DNA from: Zanthoxylum bungeanum
Taxonomy: Eukaryota > Streptophyta > Magnoliopsida > Sapindales > Rutaceae
Assembly (NCBI GenBank): GCA_019454045.1
Contig: SKCR01029101.1
Coordinates: 310,001 to 374,000, forward strand
Direction: 5' to 3'
Length of the DNA stretch: 64,000 nt
A program made the translations under genes and the position numbers. Of this stretch, positions 35,323 through 46,785 are shown piece after piece. Below the pieces are notes generated by a model, which made no database searches, had not been told where the DNA came from, and was given only the letters and a program-made list of their open reading frames with translations. Position 1 is the first letter of the stretch, and each line of letters starts with the position of its first letter.

Positions 35323-37112
35323 TGACCGGTGCTTACACACGCGTATAACGCAAGCGCACGTATGGTTCAAGTAGTATAAAAAGTATCGATCCTACGAGGA
35401 CTTAATACCTAATCTATTAATTTTATGAGGTCAAATGATTACTAGTATCTAACAGGTTGATTGATTGATTTGAAATGGTGAAGGTTTTGAATTTAAAAAC
35501 AAGTAAATAAAATTGCTCGAATGTTGGTTTAAGAAAATTCAATATTAAAAACTATCTAGGGTTTTGATTTCTTCCAATATCATTTTAAAGATGAAGTGGT
35601 TATTTTATATTTGTGTAATAAATCGGTTTACTAACCTGGAACACTAAATTATGCAAAAGCCTCTGTCGATGGTCAGACGCAAATACCCAGTGTAACCCAA
35701 TTGAACCATATATCTATGTCAACCAAATTATCTGGATTCATTAAGTTTAAGTTCCAATTACGGCTACCCCCGCCCGATAGGTATATGTCTATCATGTAAG
35801 GAAATCTATTAAAGGGTTATCTATCCTCAAGGAAGATCGTGGACTATTGAGTCTAAGGTCTTAAACTTAAAATCCCTATGTCTAGTTCATTTTAAGTTTC
35901 CCAGTTCAATTTTATTAATGGCCAGTTAATGAAAAAGCATTAAGATTAAGACTCTATAAATAAATCTTTATATTACCCAAGCTATAATCTAACCCCTTAT
36001 AAACCGGTGATATTGGATTTCATCACAACCCCGGATAATTGGCTTAGTTACGACACATATTTACGAGTAGTAAAAAAAACTTAAATAAAATAAAAGACAT
36101 AAAGTAAAATACTGAAAATTAAATACTGAAAATTAAATACTGAAAAGTAAATGCTGAAAGTAAATGCTGAAATTAAATACTGAAAATTAAATGCATAAAG
36201 TAAATTACTGAAAGTAAATTGCTGAAAGTAAATTGCTGAAAAGTAAATTGCTGAAAAGTAAATTACTGAAAGTAAATTACTGAAAAGTAAAAACTGAAAA
36301 TTAAAGAAAGAAAAGTACTGTGCGTAAAAGTAAATTGCGGAAAGTAAAAACTTAAAAGTAAAGAAAAGAAAGTGCGAAAGCGGAAATTAATTACTAAAAG
36401 CTATAAATAAACAAACAAGATACAATCTTCTTAGTATTCTTAACGAATTCCTTAGAAGAAAGTATGAATTTTACAAATGAAATGGCTTGGTATTTATAGG
36501 TAAAATTTTGCCTCCATTAAATCATCCAACAAATCAATTATTAATTGCTCCACTAATTGCTCCACCAAATTCATTATTAATTGCTCCACTAATCTCTTAT
36601 CATGTTTGGTGATGATTTGATAATTTTTATTATTTATTTATTAATTTATTTTTTGCTTTGAAAATGATTGAAAGTGACTTTAATAATTACACACAACACA
36701 CTTCTGGATGGTTCATCAATTTCGGGCATGAAATCGTCAGAATTCGAAATTATTTTGTCTTTGAAAGCTGTAGATCTTTGAGTATTCGTTAATCTGGAAC
36801 TTGAATCAGCTCAATCCGATATTGGAGTAAAAATTTATGCCCAAAATACGACAGATGTGCAAAATTGGAATTTCCAAAACTGCACTTCGTCAAAAACGCC
36901 CTTTCAAGTTTCCAATCTCCAAAATTAAAATATCAAGTCCAATAATTGCCCTTATTTGACCCATATTTCGTCCTAAATGATTTCATTGAGATCCGATATT
37001 ATTTTATCTGCAAAATAAACTAAAACACATCAAAACGTTCATCAAACCCAAGAAACTAAACAAAATATTAAGTTAAAGGGGCGGTAAATATTGATATATT
37101 TTCCGCTCATCA
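35323..37112 (-). repeat. Athila-1 5' LTR
   Basis: 1,790 bp, TGACCGGT to GCTCATCA, next to the PBS. It has a minus-strand TATA box at 36491-36498 and an A-rich minisatellite at 36105-36370. It carries an extra segment of about 50 bp near 36777 that the 3' LTR lacks, so the LTRs have diverged by indels as well as point changes. Confidence 0.92.
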
Positions 37113-37117
37113 GGGGT

Positions 37118-37509
37118 CTATCCAGAGCGAAGCTGTTTCCCGTACCATCGGTAAAACACAACCTCCTATTACACTTGTATTAGTATCATATACCCAAATA
37201 TATGAGAACTATGCCGTTTGTGCCCTCACAACGCGCACAAGTGTAATACTAGTCTTTTACGCATTTATCGATGTTCAATCTCGATAATACTCTGACTAGG
37301 GATATATAATGATTTATCCTTCGTGGATTGATACTGTCTCATATCATTCTAAATCCAGGAACAAATCATAAGGACCTCCTATCATTTATATATCTTGGTG
37401 ATCTAATCACAAATGATAAGAGTGCAATCTCCTTTTTCATATAGTTAATTTGTACAACAACACCATGATCTGTACAAATAGTGACGCTATGGGTCATAAT
37501 TTTCCAACA
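37118..37509 (-). repeat. Copia-A 5' LTR, second part
   Basis: Continues the LTR broken at 15259, starting 'ctatccagagcgaagctg' and ending TTTCCAACA. It aligns base for base with 2062-2453 and similar stretches. The 73-codon minus-strand frame at 37366 is a shadow seen in other copies. Confidence 0.9.
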
Positions 37510-37538
37510 CATAGCCGATCTGCTAACATGCGGCGTGC

Positions 37539-37852
37539 CACGTGTCATCATCCTACGGTGCCAACAGTCGCCATCGCCACGTGTCACTCCATGTGTCTGC
37601 TACATCATCATCCACATCACCGGTTGACCGAGTCAAACTACCACGTCATTGCCACGTCATCATCAACCAATCACAGCGTGCCATGTGTCGCAATTCTATG
37701 GTGCCGACAATCAAATTGCCATGTGTCTCCACGTCAGCATCAATTATTGACTGACTTATCCTTATCTGACACGTAGCGGATAAGAATCATCATCAACCAA
37801 TCACGAGCCGCCACGTGTCACAATAATTGAGCTTCAACCACCTTGCCACGTG
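37539..37852. promoter_or_regulatory. G-box/ABRE cluster in the Athila-2 U3
   Basis: Four palindromic CACGTG cores in GCCACGTGTC contexts lie at 37539-37544, 37578-37583, 37812-37817 and 37847-37852. A fifth, at 5911-5916, was contiguous before Copia-A inserted. Several further ACGT cores (CCACGTCA) lie near 37641, 37652, 37730 and 37770. Such sites are bound by plant bZIP and bHLH factors (ABA and light signalling). The cluster ends about 100 bp before the TATA box. Confidence 0.65.
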
Positions 37853-37947
37853 TCGCCTTATCACCTTATCCAGAATCTGAAACTGACGAACCAGAAGCTG
37901 CCACGTCGACCAAACAGGCATCGCGACGCGCGACCCTTACTGACGCC

Positions 37948-37955
37948 TATAAATA
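37948..37955 (+). promoter_or_regulatory. TATA box of the Athila-2 LTR promoter
   Basis: TATAAATA in 'gcctataaatagagc', downstream of the G-box cluster. Transcription would be expected to begin about 30 bp further on, near 37980. Confidence 0.65.
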
Positions 37956-38237
37956 GAGCTCAGTTTTCTGATTTCAGAGGTACCATTCTCTCTGAATTCT
38001 CTCATATAAATATGGAGTTTTCTATCTAATTTCTTTTAAATTTTAGTTTTGTAATTAATTTTAATTACTTTTTGTAATAATAGTGTTTTACATTCTTTAC
38101 TTTTTACAATTTTTACTATTCACTATGAGGAGGTAACTTCCCCATGCTAGGGTGAAAGGTAATTCTTTTACTATTGCTATTTAGATTAATCTCCCTTAAA
38201 TATAATATATTCACTATTTAAAATTTGACTTAAAAAT

Positions 38238-38445
38238 GATACCGCTATATTGGTCGGTTGGTAATTCATTTTAATCTGGTTTAAACCTGACTAATCAAGG
38301 ATACCGCCAGATTGGTCGGTTGGTAATTAAACTTTCTTACCGCCTATATGGCAGGTTCATGGACAAATCTTTTTACCGCCTTAATGGCTGGTTGGACTTA
38401 ATTTGACTTAATCAGGTTACCGCCTATATGGCTGGTTGGTAATGT
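38238..38445 (+). repeat. 'taccgcc...ggctggttggtaat' short repeats in the Athila-2 LTR
   Basis: Five diverged units built on 'taccgcc-tatatgg-(c/t)ggttggtaat', spaced 35-70 bp apart. The same units, reverse complemented, lie at about 44978-45120 in the Athila-3 LTR. Confidence 0.7.
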
Positions 38446-39363
38446 TATCACAAGTTTATATATTATATTATGGGAGATATCTAAATTAGTAGTAGTAAAA
38501 TAATTCCTCTTATCTTAGCATTTTATTTTATTGTAATTTATTTTTCAGCTTTACTTTACCACAATTACTTTTCAGCATTTTTACTTTATGTCTTTTACTT
38601 TGAAGTTCTTATTAGCCTAGTTATGTGTCGTAACTAAGTTATATATCTGGGGTTGTGATGAATTCCAATATCACCAGTTTATAAGGGGTTAAATTATAGT
38701 TTGGTTAATATAAAGATTTATTTATTGAGTCTTAATCTTAATGCTTTTTCATTAACTGGCCATTAATAAAATTGAACTGGTAAACTTAAAATGAACTTGG
38801 AAAAGAGATTTTAGGTTTAAGACCTAAGACTCAATAGCCCACGATCTTCCTTGATGATAGATAACCCTTTAATAGATTTCCTTACAGGATAGGAATATAC
38901 CTGTCGGGCGGTGGTAGCCATAATTGGAACTTAATCTTAATGAATCCAGGTAATTTGGTTGACATAAAGATAAGGTTCAATTAGGTTATACTGGATATTT
39001 GTAGTTGACCATCGGAATAGGCTTTTACATAATTTAGTGTTCCAAGTTAATAAATCAATATTTTACCCAACTATAAGATAACCACTTCATCTTTAAATAA
39101 TATTGGAAAGATTCACAACCCTAGATAGTTTTTAATATTGAATTTTCTTAACCCTACTTTCAAGCAATTTTATTTTCTTGTTTTTAAATTCAAAATCTTC
39201 ACCATTTCAAATCAATCAATCAATCTATTAGATACTAGTAATCATTTGACCTCATAAAATTAAAAGATTAGGTATTAAGTCCTCGTGAGATCGATACTTT
39301 TTATACTACTTGAACGATACGTGAGCTTGCGTTATACGCGTGTGTAAGCACCGATCAAGTTTT

Positions 39364-39381
39364 TGATGCCGTTGCCGGGGA
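39364..39381 (+). other. Primer-binding site (Asp-tRNA-like) of Athila-2
   Basis: TGATGCCGTTGCCGGGGA, six bases after the LTR end at 39357. It differs from the usual Athila PBS TGGCGCCGTTGCCGGGGA at two positions (GC to AT). Confidence 0.85.
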
Positions 39382-39490
39382 CTTATTTATCTTTCACTAT
39401 TAGTTTAGGGGTTAGATACTTTTACTTGTATCGAATTTTCTTTTTACTTATTGTTTTTGTTTTCTTGTGTTTCAGGTTCTTAGAAACTTC

Positions 39491-40698
39491 ATGAAACGAA
39501 CTAGAAGCTTTGAACTTCGACCGCTTGACATCAAAACATGCTTTTAGATGATTCAACAGTCAGTTCAGTTTGGGGGGAATGCAACTGAAGATCCTAATGC
39601 CCATATCAGCAACTTCCTGGAAGTTTGTGGCATTTTCAATTACAACAGAGAAGTTGAAGAAGCAATGAGACTGCGTGTTTTTTTCCATACTCCTTGAAGG
39701 ACAGTGCTAAAGCTTGGCTACATTCACTACCAGCAGGTTCCATCACAACTTTGAACAATTTAGCCACCAAATTTCTTACAAAGTACTTTCCACCAACCAG
39801 AACCGGAAAGCTGAGGAATGACATCACATCCTTTGTGCAACAAGAATCAGAAACTCTCTACGAAGCTTGGGAAAGGTACAAAGATTTTCTCCGGAAATGT
39901 CCTCACCATGAGATTCCAAAATGGCTTCAAGTCCAAACTTTCTATAATGGACTTTCTGGAATAATGAGAACCACAATCGATGCTGCTGCTGGAGGAGCTT
40001 TAATGGCGAAAGGAGAAGATCAAGCCTGTGACCGAATCGAAGAAATGGCCAACAGAAAGGAGCATGATCCAAAGAATTGCAAGAATTTATGAAAGTGGAG
40101 CCAATATAGCAGTCAACGCCAAGCTAGATCAAATATACAAATTCATGGAGACTTTTACCACTGGATCCACAAGTTCACCATATGGAGGAGCACCAGAACC
40201 AAACCAACTTGAAGAGACGGTGAATTATGTCAACAATTTCAACAGACATGGGAACAATCCCTACTCCAACACCTACAACCCAGGGTGGAGGAATCATCCT
40301 AATTTTTCATGGAGCAACAATTCAGGGCAAAAGAACAATCCACCACCTGGATTCCAACAGCAGAACTATCCACCACATGGATTCCAGCAACAGAACAAAG
40401 GCCAGGAGAAGGCAAATGAACCAGGAATAGCAGAAGTGCTGAATCAGTTAAAAAAGTATGATGCTATGTTTCAGAGCCAATCAGCTTCCATCAAAGCACT
40501 AGAAAATCAAATCGGACAACTGGCCAATGCTCAGAGTTACAGACCGCCAGGTAATCTTCCCAGCAACACAGCACCAAATCCAAGGAACCGAGGGAAGGAG
40601 CAATGTCAAGCCATTACCTTAAAAGTGGTACTGAGATCAACAAAGATGTTGGAATCAAGGCAACAATTGAGGAAGTTCCAAAAGATGCAGTTCCATAA
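39491..40698 (+). pseudogene. Athila-2 gag, frameshifted
   Basis: Starts ATGAAACGAACTAGAAGC. About 200 bp after codon 13 are missing relative to Athila-1, with a TGAC microhomology at the join, and a stop follows. Frame changes then occur at a T-run near 39680, at 40045 (20 bp lost between two ATGGCCAAC repeats that Athila-1 still has) and at an A-run near 40622. Readable gag segments include 'QSVQFGGNATEDPNAHI', 'WLQVQTFYNGLSGIMRTT' and a Pro/Gln/Asn-rich tail with repeated 'PPGFQQQN'. Confidence 0.85.
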
Positions 40699-43600
40699 AT
40701 GGAGGAAAAAGAAGCAAAGGAAAAAGAACAGATCATTCCACCTCCACCTTTTCCTCAACGACTTCAGAAAAACAAACTGGACAAGCAGTTTGCTCGATTC
40801 CTGGAGGTGTTCAAAAAGCTTCACATCAACATTCCATTTGTAGAAGCCTTGGAAGAAATGCCTAGCTATGTCAAATTCATGAAAGACATTCTTTCACGAA
40901 AACGGAGATTGGGAGACTACGAAACAGTAGCATTAACGGAAGAATACAGCGCCATCATTCAGAGGAAACTTCCCCCGAAGTTGAAAGATCCTGGTAGTTT
41001 CATAGTTCCATGCACTATTGGAGAATATTACATCGGTAAGGCTTTATGTGATTTAGGAGCCAGTGTTAACTTGATGCCTTTTTCTATTTACAGGAAACTG
41101 CAGATTGGAGAAGCAATGCCTACCTCAGTTTCGTTGCAACTTTCTGATCGAACACTAGCATTTACAAGAGGTGTTGTTGAAGATGTGATGGTCAAAGTTG
41201 ACAAACTGATTCTCCCAGCAGATTTCATCATCCATGACATGGAAGAAGACAAAGAAGTACCTATCATTCTTGGGAGACCATTCTTAGCTACAGGTAAAAC
41301 TGTGATTGATGTGCAAAAAGGAGAACTGACCATGAAAGTGCAGGATCAAGAAGTGACCTTTAATGTTTTCAAAGCCATGAAATTCCCTAATTATGAAAAG
41401 GAAGAAGAATGTTTCAGAGTTGATGTTGTTAAGAGTATCATTCAGGATACTGAGCTAAATCCCACGGATACACTTGAAGCTTGCATCACCAACATGACTG
41501 ACAGCGAGCTAGATGCTAAAACCCTGGAATGTATCAACTACCTTGACAAACCATTCCGATTCAAAGCGACACCACCATTTGAAAGCTTGGAACTGCCAAA
41601 GAAAGATCGAATCAAGCCTTCGATTGAAGAACCACCACAGTTGGAGCTGAAGTTACTTCCGAGCCATCTCAGGTATGCATTTCTTGGAAACTATTCTGAA
41701 TTACCTGTTATTATTTCTTATTCACTAACATTGGAGCAGGAAGAAAATCTACTGAGAGTATTACGAGAACACAAAAGAGCCATTGGCTGGACCATAGCAG
41801 ACATTCGAGGCATTAGTCCATCATTTTGCATGCACAAGATTCTGATGAACGATGAGTACAAACCCACAGTTGAGCATCAACGGAGACTCAATCCAATCAT
41901 GAAGGAAGTCGTGAAGAAAGAAATCATCAAATGGTTGGATGCTGGCATCATTTACCCTATCTCAGATAGAACTTGGGTGAGTCCTATGTAGTGTGTGCCA
42001 AAGAAAGGAGGAATTACTGTGGTCACCAATAAAAAGAACGAGCTGATTCCAACAAGAACGGTGACTGGATGGAGAGTATGCATGGACTACAGGAAGCTGA
42101 ACAAAGCCACGAGAAAAGACCATTTTCCGCTACAATTCATTGACCAGATGTTAGACAAATTGGCGAGACATGAATTCTATTGCTTTCTTGATGGATATTC
42201 AGGGTACAATCAGATTTCCATCGCCCCAGAAGATCAGAAGAAAACCACATTTACATGTCCCTATGGTACTTTTGCTTTCCGTAGGATGCCATTTGGATTA
42301 TGTAATGCCCCCGCCACTTTTCAGCGTTGCATGATGGCCATATTCTCAGACATGCTGGAGTAGAGTATGGAGGTATTCATGGATAACTTTTCTATGTTTG
42401 GAGATTCTTTTGACCCTTGCTTGCAAAATCTGGAACAGGTGTTACAAAGGTGCGAAGATACAAACCTGGTACTCAACTGGGAGAAATATCATTTCATGGT
42501 ACAGGAATGCATTGTTCTTGGACACCGGATCTCATAAAAGGGAATCGAGGTAGACAAAGCAAATATTGAAACAATTGAAAAACTACATCCACCAACATCT
42601 GTCAAGGGGATTCGAAGTTTTCTTGGACATGCAGGTTTTTACAGGAGATTTATCAAAGACTTTTCCAAATTTGCAAAACCTCTTTGCAATCTTCTGGAAA
42701 AGGATGTGCCTTTCAACTTCACTAAAGAATGCCAGGAAGCTTTCGAGATCTTAAAATAGAAGCTGGTTTCTGCACCCATCATTGTAGCACCAGACTGGAC
42801 CCTTCCATTTGAAGTAATGTGTGATGCTAGTGATTTTGATGTAGGTGCAGTTTTAGGACAACGCAAAGTAATGATTTTCCACACCATTTACTACTCCAGC
42901 AGAACTCTGAATGAAGCTCAACTCAACTACACAACCACTGAAAAAGAGTTGCTCGTAGTTGTGTACGCTTTCAAAAAATTCTGCTCCTATCTGCTGGGTC
43001 CCAAAGTGGTGGTCTACACAGATCATTCAGCAATCAAATACTTGATCACGAAGAAAGATGCCAAACCCATATTGATCCGTTGGATACTTCTTCTGCAAGA
43101 ATTTGACGTGGAGATTCGATACAGGAAATGGAAAGAAAAACAAGTGGCAGATCATCTATCGAGGATCGAGAATGGAGAAACAGTTGTCAAAGAACTGTCA
43201 ATCAAAGAAACTTTTCCAGATGAACAGCTGTTTGCCATGAAACAATAGGAAGTCCCTTGGTATGCTGACTATGTCAACTATATTGTGTCAGAAAAATGTC
43301 CGTTGGAATGGACAACTCAGCAACAGAAGAAATTCTTCAAAGAAGTCAAGCATTATGTCTGGGATGAGCCGTACCTGTTCAAACGTTGTGATGATCAATT
43401 ACTGAGGCGGTGTGTTCCACATAAGGAAGTGAACAGTGTTTTGCAGCACTGTCATTCATCACCATATGGCGGACACTTCAGTGGAAACAAAACTGCAGCC
43501 AAAGTCCTTCAATCAGGTTTGTTTTGGCCCACTATTTTTAAAGATGCTTATCTTTTTGCTTTTCAATGTGACAGGTGCCAGAGAACGGGAAATATTTCCA

Positions 43601-44072
43601 GGAGAAATGGAGGACCGTTGTAAAACATTTTAGAAGTGGAAATATTCGATGTGTGGGGTATAGATTTCATGAGACCCTTTGTTCCATCATTCAGAAACTT
43701 GTACATCCTGGTTGCTGTAGACTACGTCTCCAAATGGGTTGAAGTAATTGCACTGCCATCCAATGATTCAAAAGTGGTGATCAAATTCCTGAAAAAGAAC
43801 ATTTTCACTCGGTTCAGAACACCTTGTGCAATCATCAACGATGGTGGCTCACATTTCTGCAACAGATACTTTGATGCACTCCTATCCAAATACGGAGTTA
43901 CTCACAAGGTTGCCACAACTTACCATCCACAGTCAAATGGACAAGTTGAGGTTTCAAACGGGAAGATCAAAAGAATCCTAGAAAGAACCGTTGGATCAAC
44001 AAGGAGAGACTGGTCTATAAAATTGGATGACGCATTATGGGCCTACTGAACAGCTTACAAGACACCCATTGG
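40699..44072 (+). pseudogene. Athila-2 pol: protease, RT, RNase H, integrase (stops only)
   Basis: One continuous plus-strand frame, broken by stops at 41989, 42361, 42535, 42757, 43246, near 43621 and near 44047. Order: protease ('DLGASVNLMPFSIY' near 41055, 'IILGRPFLATG' near 41265); RT with 'GWRVCMDYRKLN' near 42070, 'LDGYSGYNQI' near 42190, 'CPYGTFAFRRMPFGLCNAP' near 42255, and VFMDN in place of the catalytic xMDD near 42370; RNase H ('[16 protein letters not shown]', '[10 protein letters not shown]'); integrase ('HSSPYGGHFSGNKTA', 'DVWGIDFM', '[10 protein letters not shown]', '[17 protein letters not shown]'). The C-terminus is cut at 44072 by Athila-3. The Asp-to-Asn change alone would abolish RT activity. 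Confidence 0.92.
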
Positions 44073-45220
44073 TGACCGGCGTAAACACACACGTATAACG
44101 CAAGCGCACGTATCGTTCAAGTAGTATAAAAATATCGATCCCACGAGGACTTACTATCTAAACTATTAATTTTATGAGGTCAAATGATTACTAGTATCTA
44201 ACAGGTTATTTGATTGATTTGAAATGGTGACGATTCTAAATTTAAAAACAAGTAAATAAAATTGTTCGAAAGTAGGTTTTAAGAAAATTCAATATTAAAA
44301 ACTATATAGGGTTGTGATTTCTTCCAATATCATTTTAAAGATGAAGTGGTTATCTTAAAGTTGGGTAATATATTGATTTATTAACCTGAAACACTAAATT
44401 ATGTGTAAGCCTCTGTCGATGGTCAGACACAAATACCCAGTTTAACCCAATTGAACCATATGTCTATGTCAACCAAATTATCTGGATTCATTAAGTTTAA
44501 GTTCCAATTATGGCTACCTCAGCCCGATAGGTATATGTCTATCCTGTAAGGAAATCTATTAAAGGGTTATCTATCCTCAAGGAATATCGTGGGCTATTAA
44601 GTCTAAGGTCTTAAACATAAAATCCCTATGTCTAGTTCATTTTAAGTTTCCCAGTTAAATTTTATTAATGGCCAGTTAATGAAAAAGCATTAAGATTAAG
44701 ACTCAATAAATAAATCTTTATATTACCCAAACTATAATCTAACCCCTTATAAACCAGTGATAATAAAAGTGATCACAACCCCATATAACTAATTTAGTTA
44801 CAACACATAACTAGGGCTAGTAAAAACTTAAAAATAAAAGACATAAAGTAAAAATGCGGTAAAGTAAATACTGAAAAGTAAATTACAATAAAATAAAATG
44901 CTAAGTTAAAGGAATTACTTTTACTACTACTAATTTAGATATCTCCCATAATATAATATATAAACTTGTGATAACATTACCAACCAGCCATATAGGCGGT
45001 AACCTGATTAAGTCAAATTAAGTCCAACCAGCCATTAAGGCGGTAAAAAGATTTGTCCATTAACCTGCCATATAGGCGGTAAGAAAGTTTAATTACCAAC
45101 CGACCAATCTGGCGGTATCCTTTTTAAGTCAATATTTTAAATAGTGAATATATTATATTTAAGGGAGATTAATCTAAATAGCAATAGTAAAAGAATTACC
45201 TTTCACCCTAGCTGGGGAAA
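44073..45220 (-). repeat. Athila-3 LTR, inverted and cut by the Tat/Ogre element
   Basis: Begins TGACCGGC (the minus-strand LTR end) right after 'cacccattgg' of Athila-2 integrase. It is the reverse complement of Athila-2 LTR positions 39357 down to about 38143. It stops at 45220 where the Tat/Ogre LTR starts; 45216-45220 (GGAAA) is the expected target duplication. It lacks most of the A-rich minisatellite of Athila-1. Whether it is a whole element or a solo LTR cannot be told, as the rest lies beyond the window. ATTGG at 44068-44072 is the duplication to look for. Confidence 0.8.
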
Positions 45221-45872
45221 TGTAGGCATCGCATTTTCGCATGTGAAACCCGATGATGAGTCTCAGTTGGAGGCACTACCTTTTTAGCTAAGGATATTAC
45301 GGGAAACGGAGGTCGGAAGGGGAAATTCAGAATAAGTACGTCATCAAGTTCATTTCACAAGTTCACTGTCTTCGTTAGTGCTGCGTTCGTTACTTCGTTC
45401 GAACGTCAGGCAGATTGCGGACGTTCGTGTAGCGTTCTAATTCGCGTTCAAATGGCGTTGGTGTTTCTGGTTTTGCTGCTAGCCTCGCACCCCAGCCCAA
45501 TTAGCCCCCCCAAAGCCCATAAAACACATCCCAATTAATAAAACACATTTAAAACACATGGGAAATTAAATTAAATATTAAATAAAATATTTAAACCATT
45601 TACCAATTAAATAAAACATAAAATATAATTATACCTAATAAAGATAAATCAAATATATTAACTTCCTAACCAAACAAAATCACATACTAAATTAAAAAGA
45701 TGTCATGCCTAATTAAAATCAATCATAACAAATTAAATATTTTTCATTCCTAATCTAGCCAAATTTTGTCCCCCATCAAATCCCTTGCTTTCCTTGTCTA
45801 AAACCAAATCATATCTCTCTTTAATGCCAAAATCCCTTCCTTGTGAGACAAGGTAGAACCCTAGCCCTTCTC

Positions 45873-45880
45873 TATATAAA
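45873..45880 (+). promoter_or_regulatory. TATA box of the Tat/Ogre LTR promoter
   Basis: TATATAAA in 'ctctatataaacaacccc', followed by a pyrimidine/A-rich start region with 'cctctagctcatac' about 35 bp on. No competing TATA box in a comparable context is obvious in this LTR. Confidence 0.65.
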
Positions 45881-46602
45881 CAACCCCTAACCAAGACATG
45901 CATCCTCTAGCTCATACATATAACTCACACAAAAATCACAACACAAAGAACTTTATCCACTCACGGCAATAGCAACAAGAAGAACATAAACAATTCCCTT
46001 CATCTCCTCCACACCATAACCGAAAATCTCCCCCATACAGCAGCCCCCCCATCACCAAAAATATACCTCCAAACAGAAGCCCAAACACACCCCCAAACAG
46101 CCCTTGAAACACGCCTGGACAACAGCCCAAACCACTCCCAAAACAGTCCCTAAAATCCCTTAAAACAGTAACATAAACTGCACTTATAACCCTTGAAATA
46201 ACCACACCAAACTACACTAAAAAACCACGAAAAACACTCGAAACAGTTCGTTGAAACATCAAAATAGGTGACCTGAACAGTGAGTAGCAAAGTAGAGACT
46301 GAACAGCAGCAGGACGGAGACCGAACAGCAGCAGAACGAAGACCAAACGGCAAGCAAAATGGCAAAACAGTGAGCTAGGACGCTAAACCAGTGAACCGGA
46401 GAAGTTGAGGAGCTGTACCCTTTTCGACGTCCGTGAAACGCAAGCCCGAAAGTTGGCAAAAAGGTTAGACCTCAGGGTACTTTCCACACCCATCTTTATT
46501 TGATTTTTGTTATTTATTTTGACTGTATTTTAATTATTTGTTGAATCTTGTGTGTGTATGATGCGTGTTGTGGGTATTGGATGAATGAAAGAGTGTCGTC
46601 TC

Positions 46603-46695
46603 TTGCGGTATATAGGATGGAAACCCAGACGTAAATTCCATAGCCGAATCCGAATGGACGGTAGTGCGGTCTGTACTTGGGATACAACTCCGAGT
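46603..46695 (+). repeat. Direct repeat, left copy (partner 47862-47960)
   Basis: About 93 bp from 'gcggtatataggatggaaac' to 'cttgggatacaactcc'. The right copy at 47862-47960 continues into sequence shared with the solo LTR (26620-26735 rc), whereas the left copy does not. The left copy therefore looks like the duplicated one. Confidence 0.8.
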
Positions 46696-46785
46696 ACCGC
46701 TTGAGTAAACGGAACCTTCTTTTGTTTTGTGTTGCTTTGGTTTATTTATTTTTTCGTCACTTGAATTCTGCATGTTGCTTATTTA

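Larger units (their letters stand above)
15260..37112 (-). mobile_element. Athila-1: defective Ty3-type (Athila) element carrying two cargo ORFs
   Basis: Minus-oriented: 5' LTR 35323-37112, Asp-like PBS 35299-35316, gag-protease relic, integrase C-terminus, viral NABP-like ORF, LOG-like ORF, a PPT-like motif near 18210, polypurine tract 16979-16994, 3' LTR 15260-16978, perfect TSD GGGGT. Copia-B (12.6 kb) sits inside, between the cargo ORFs. RT, RNase H and the integrase core are missing in one clean jump, so the element is non-autonomous and must have moved with proteins from relatives such as Athila-2. Confidence 0.9.
5929..37509 (-). mobile_element. Copia-A: Ty1/Copia-type LTR retrotransposon split by Athila-1
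   Basis: The left (3') LTR is 5929-7869, the polypurine tract 7870-7883, the internal region 7870-13628, the PBS 13616-13627. The right (5') LTR is 13629-15259 plus 37118-37509. Relics appear in Copia order on the minus strand: gag knuckle, integrase, RT, RNase H ending against the polypurine tract. The 21.9-kb Athila-1 sits in the right LTR. TSD is CACAG/CATAG (4 of 5). No frame is intact, so the element could not move itself. Confidence 0.85.
37510..39357 (+). repeat. Athila-2 5' LTR, main part (U3-R-U5)
   Basis: Ends ...AAGCACCGATCA next to an Asp-like PBS, so it is a forward 5' LTR. Its downstream 1.2 kb aligns with the reverse complement of 44073-45215, and its U5 with the Athila-1 LTR ends (rc). 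The left boundary is lost among Copia insertions at 5863 and beyond. U3 has a G-box cluster and a TATA box. Confidence 0.85.

Noticed and set aside
40699..44072. All Athila-2 pol stops caused by C-to-T methylation decay
   Set aside because: Some stops fit CAG to TAG, but others (at 42361 and 42535) look like transversions when compared with the usual residues, so a single cause is not supported.
44073..45220. Inverted LTR as the 3' LTR of Athila-2
   Set aside because: It is in the opposite orientation to the Athila-2 5' LTR and begins in the middle of integrase, so it belongs to another insertion.
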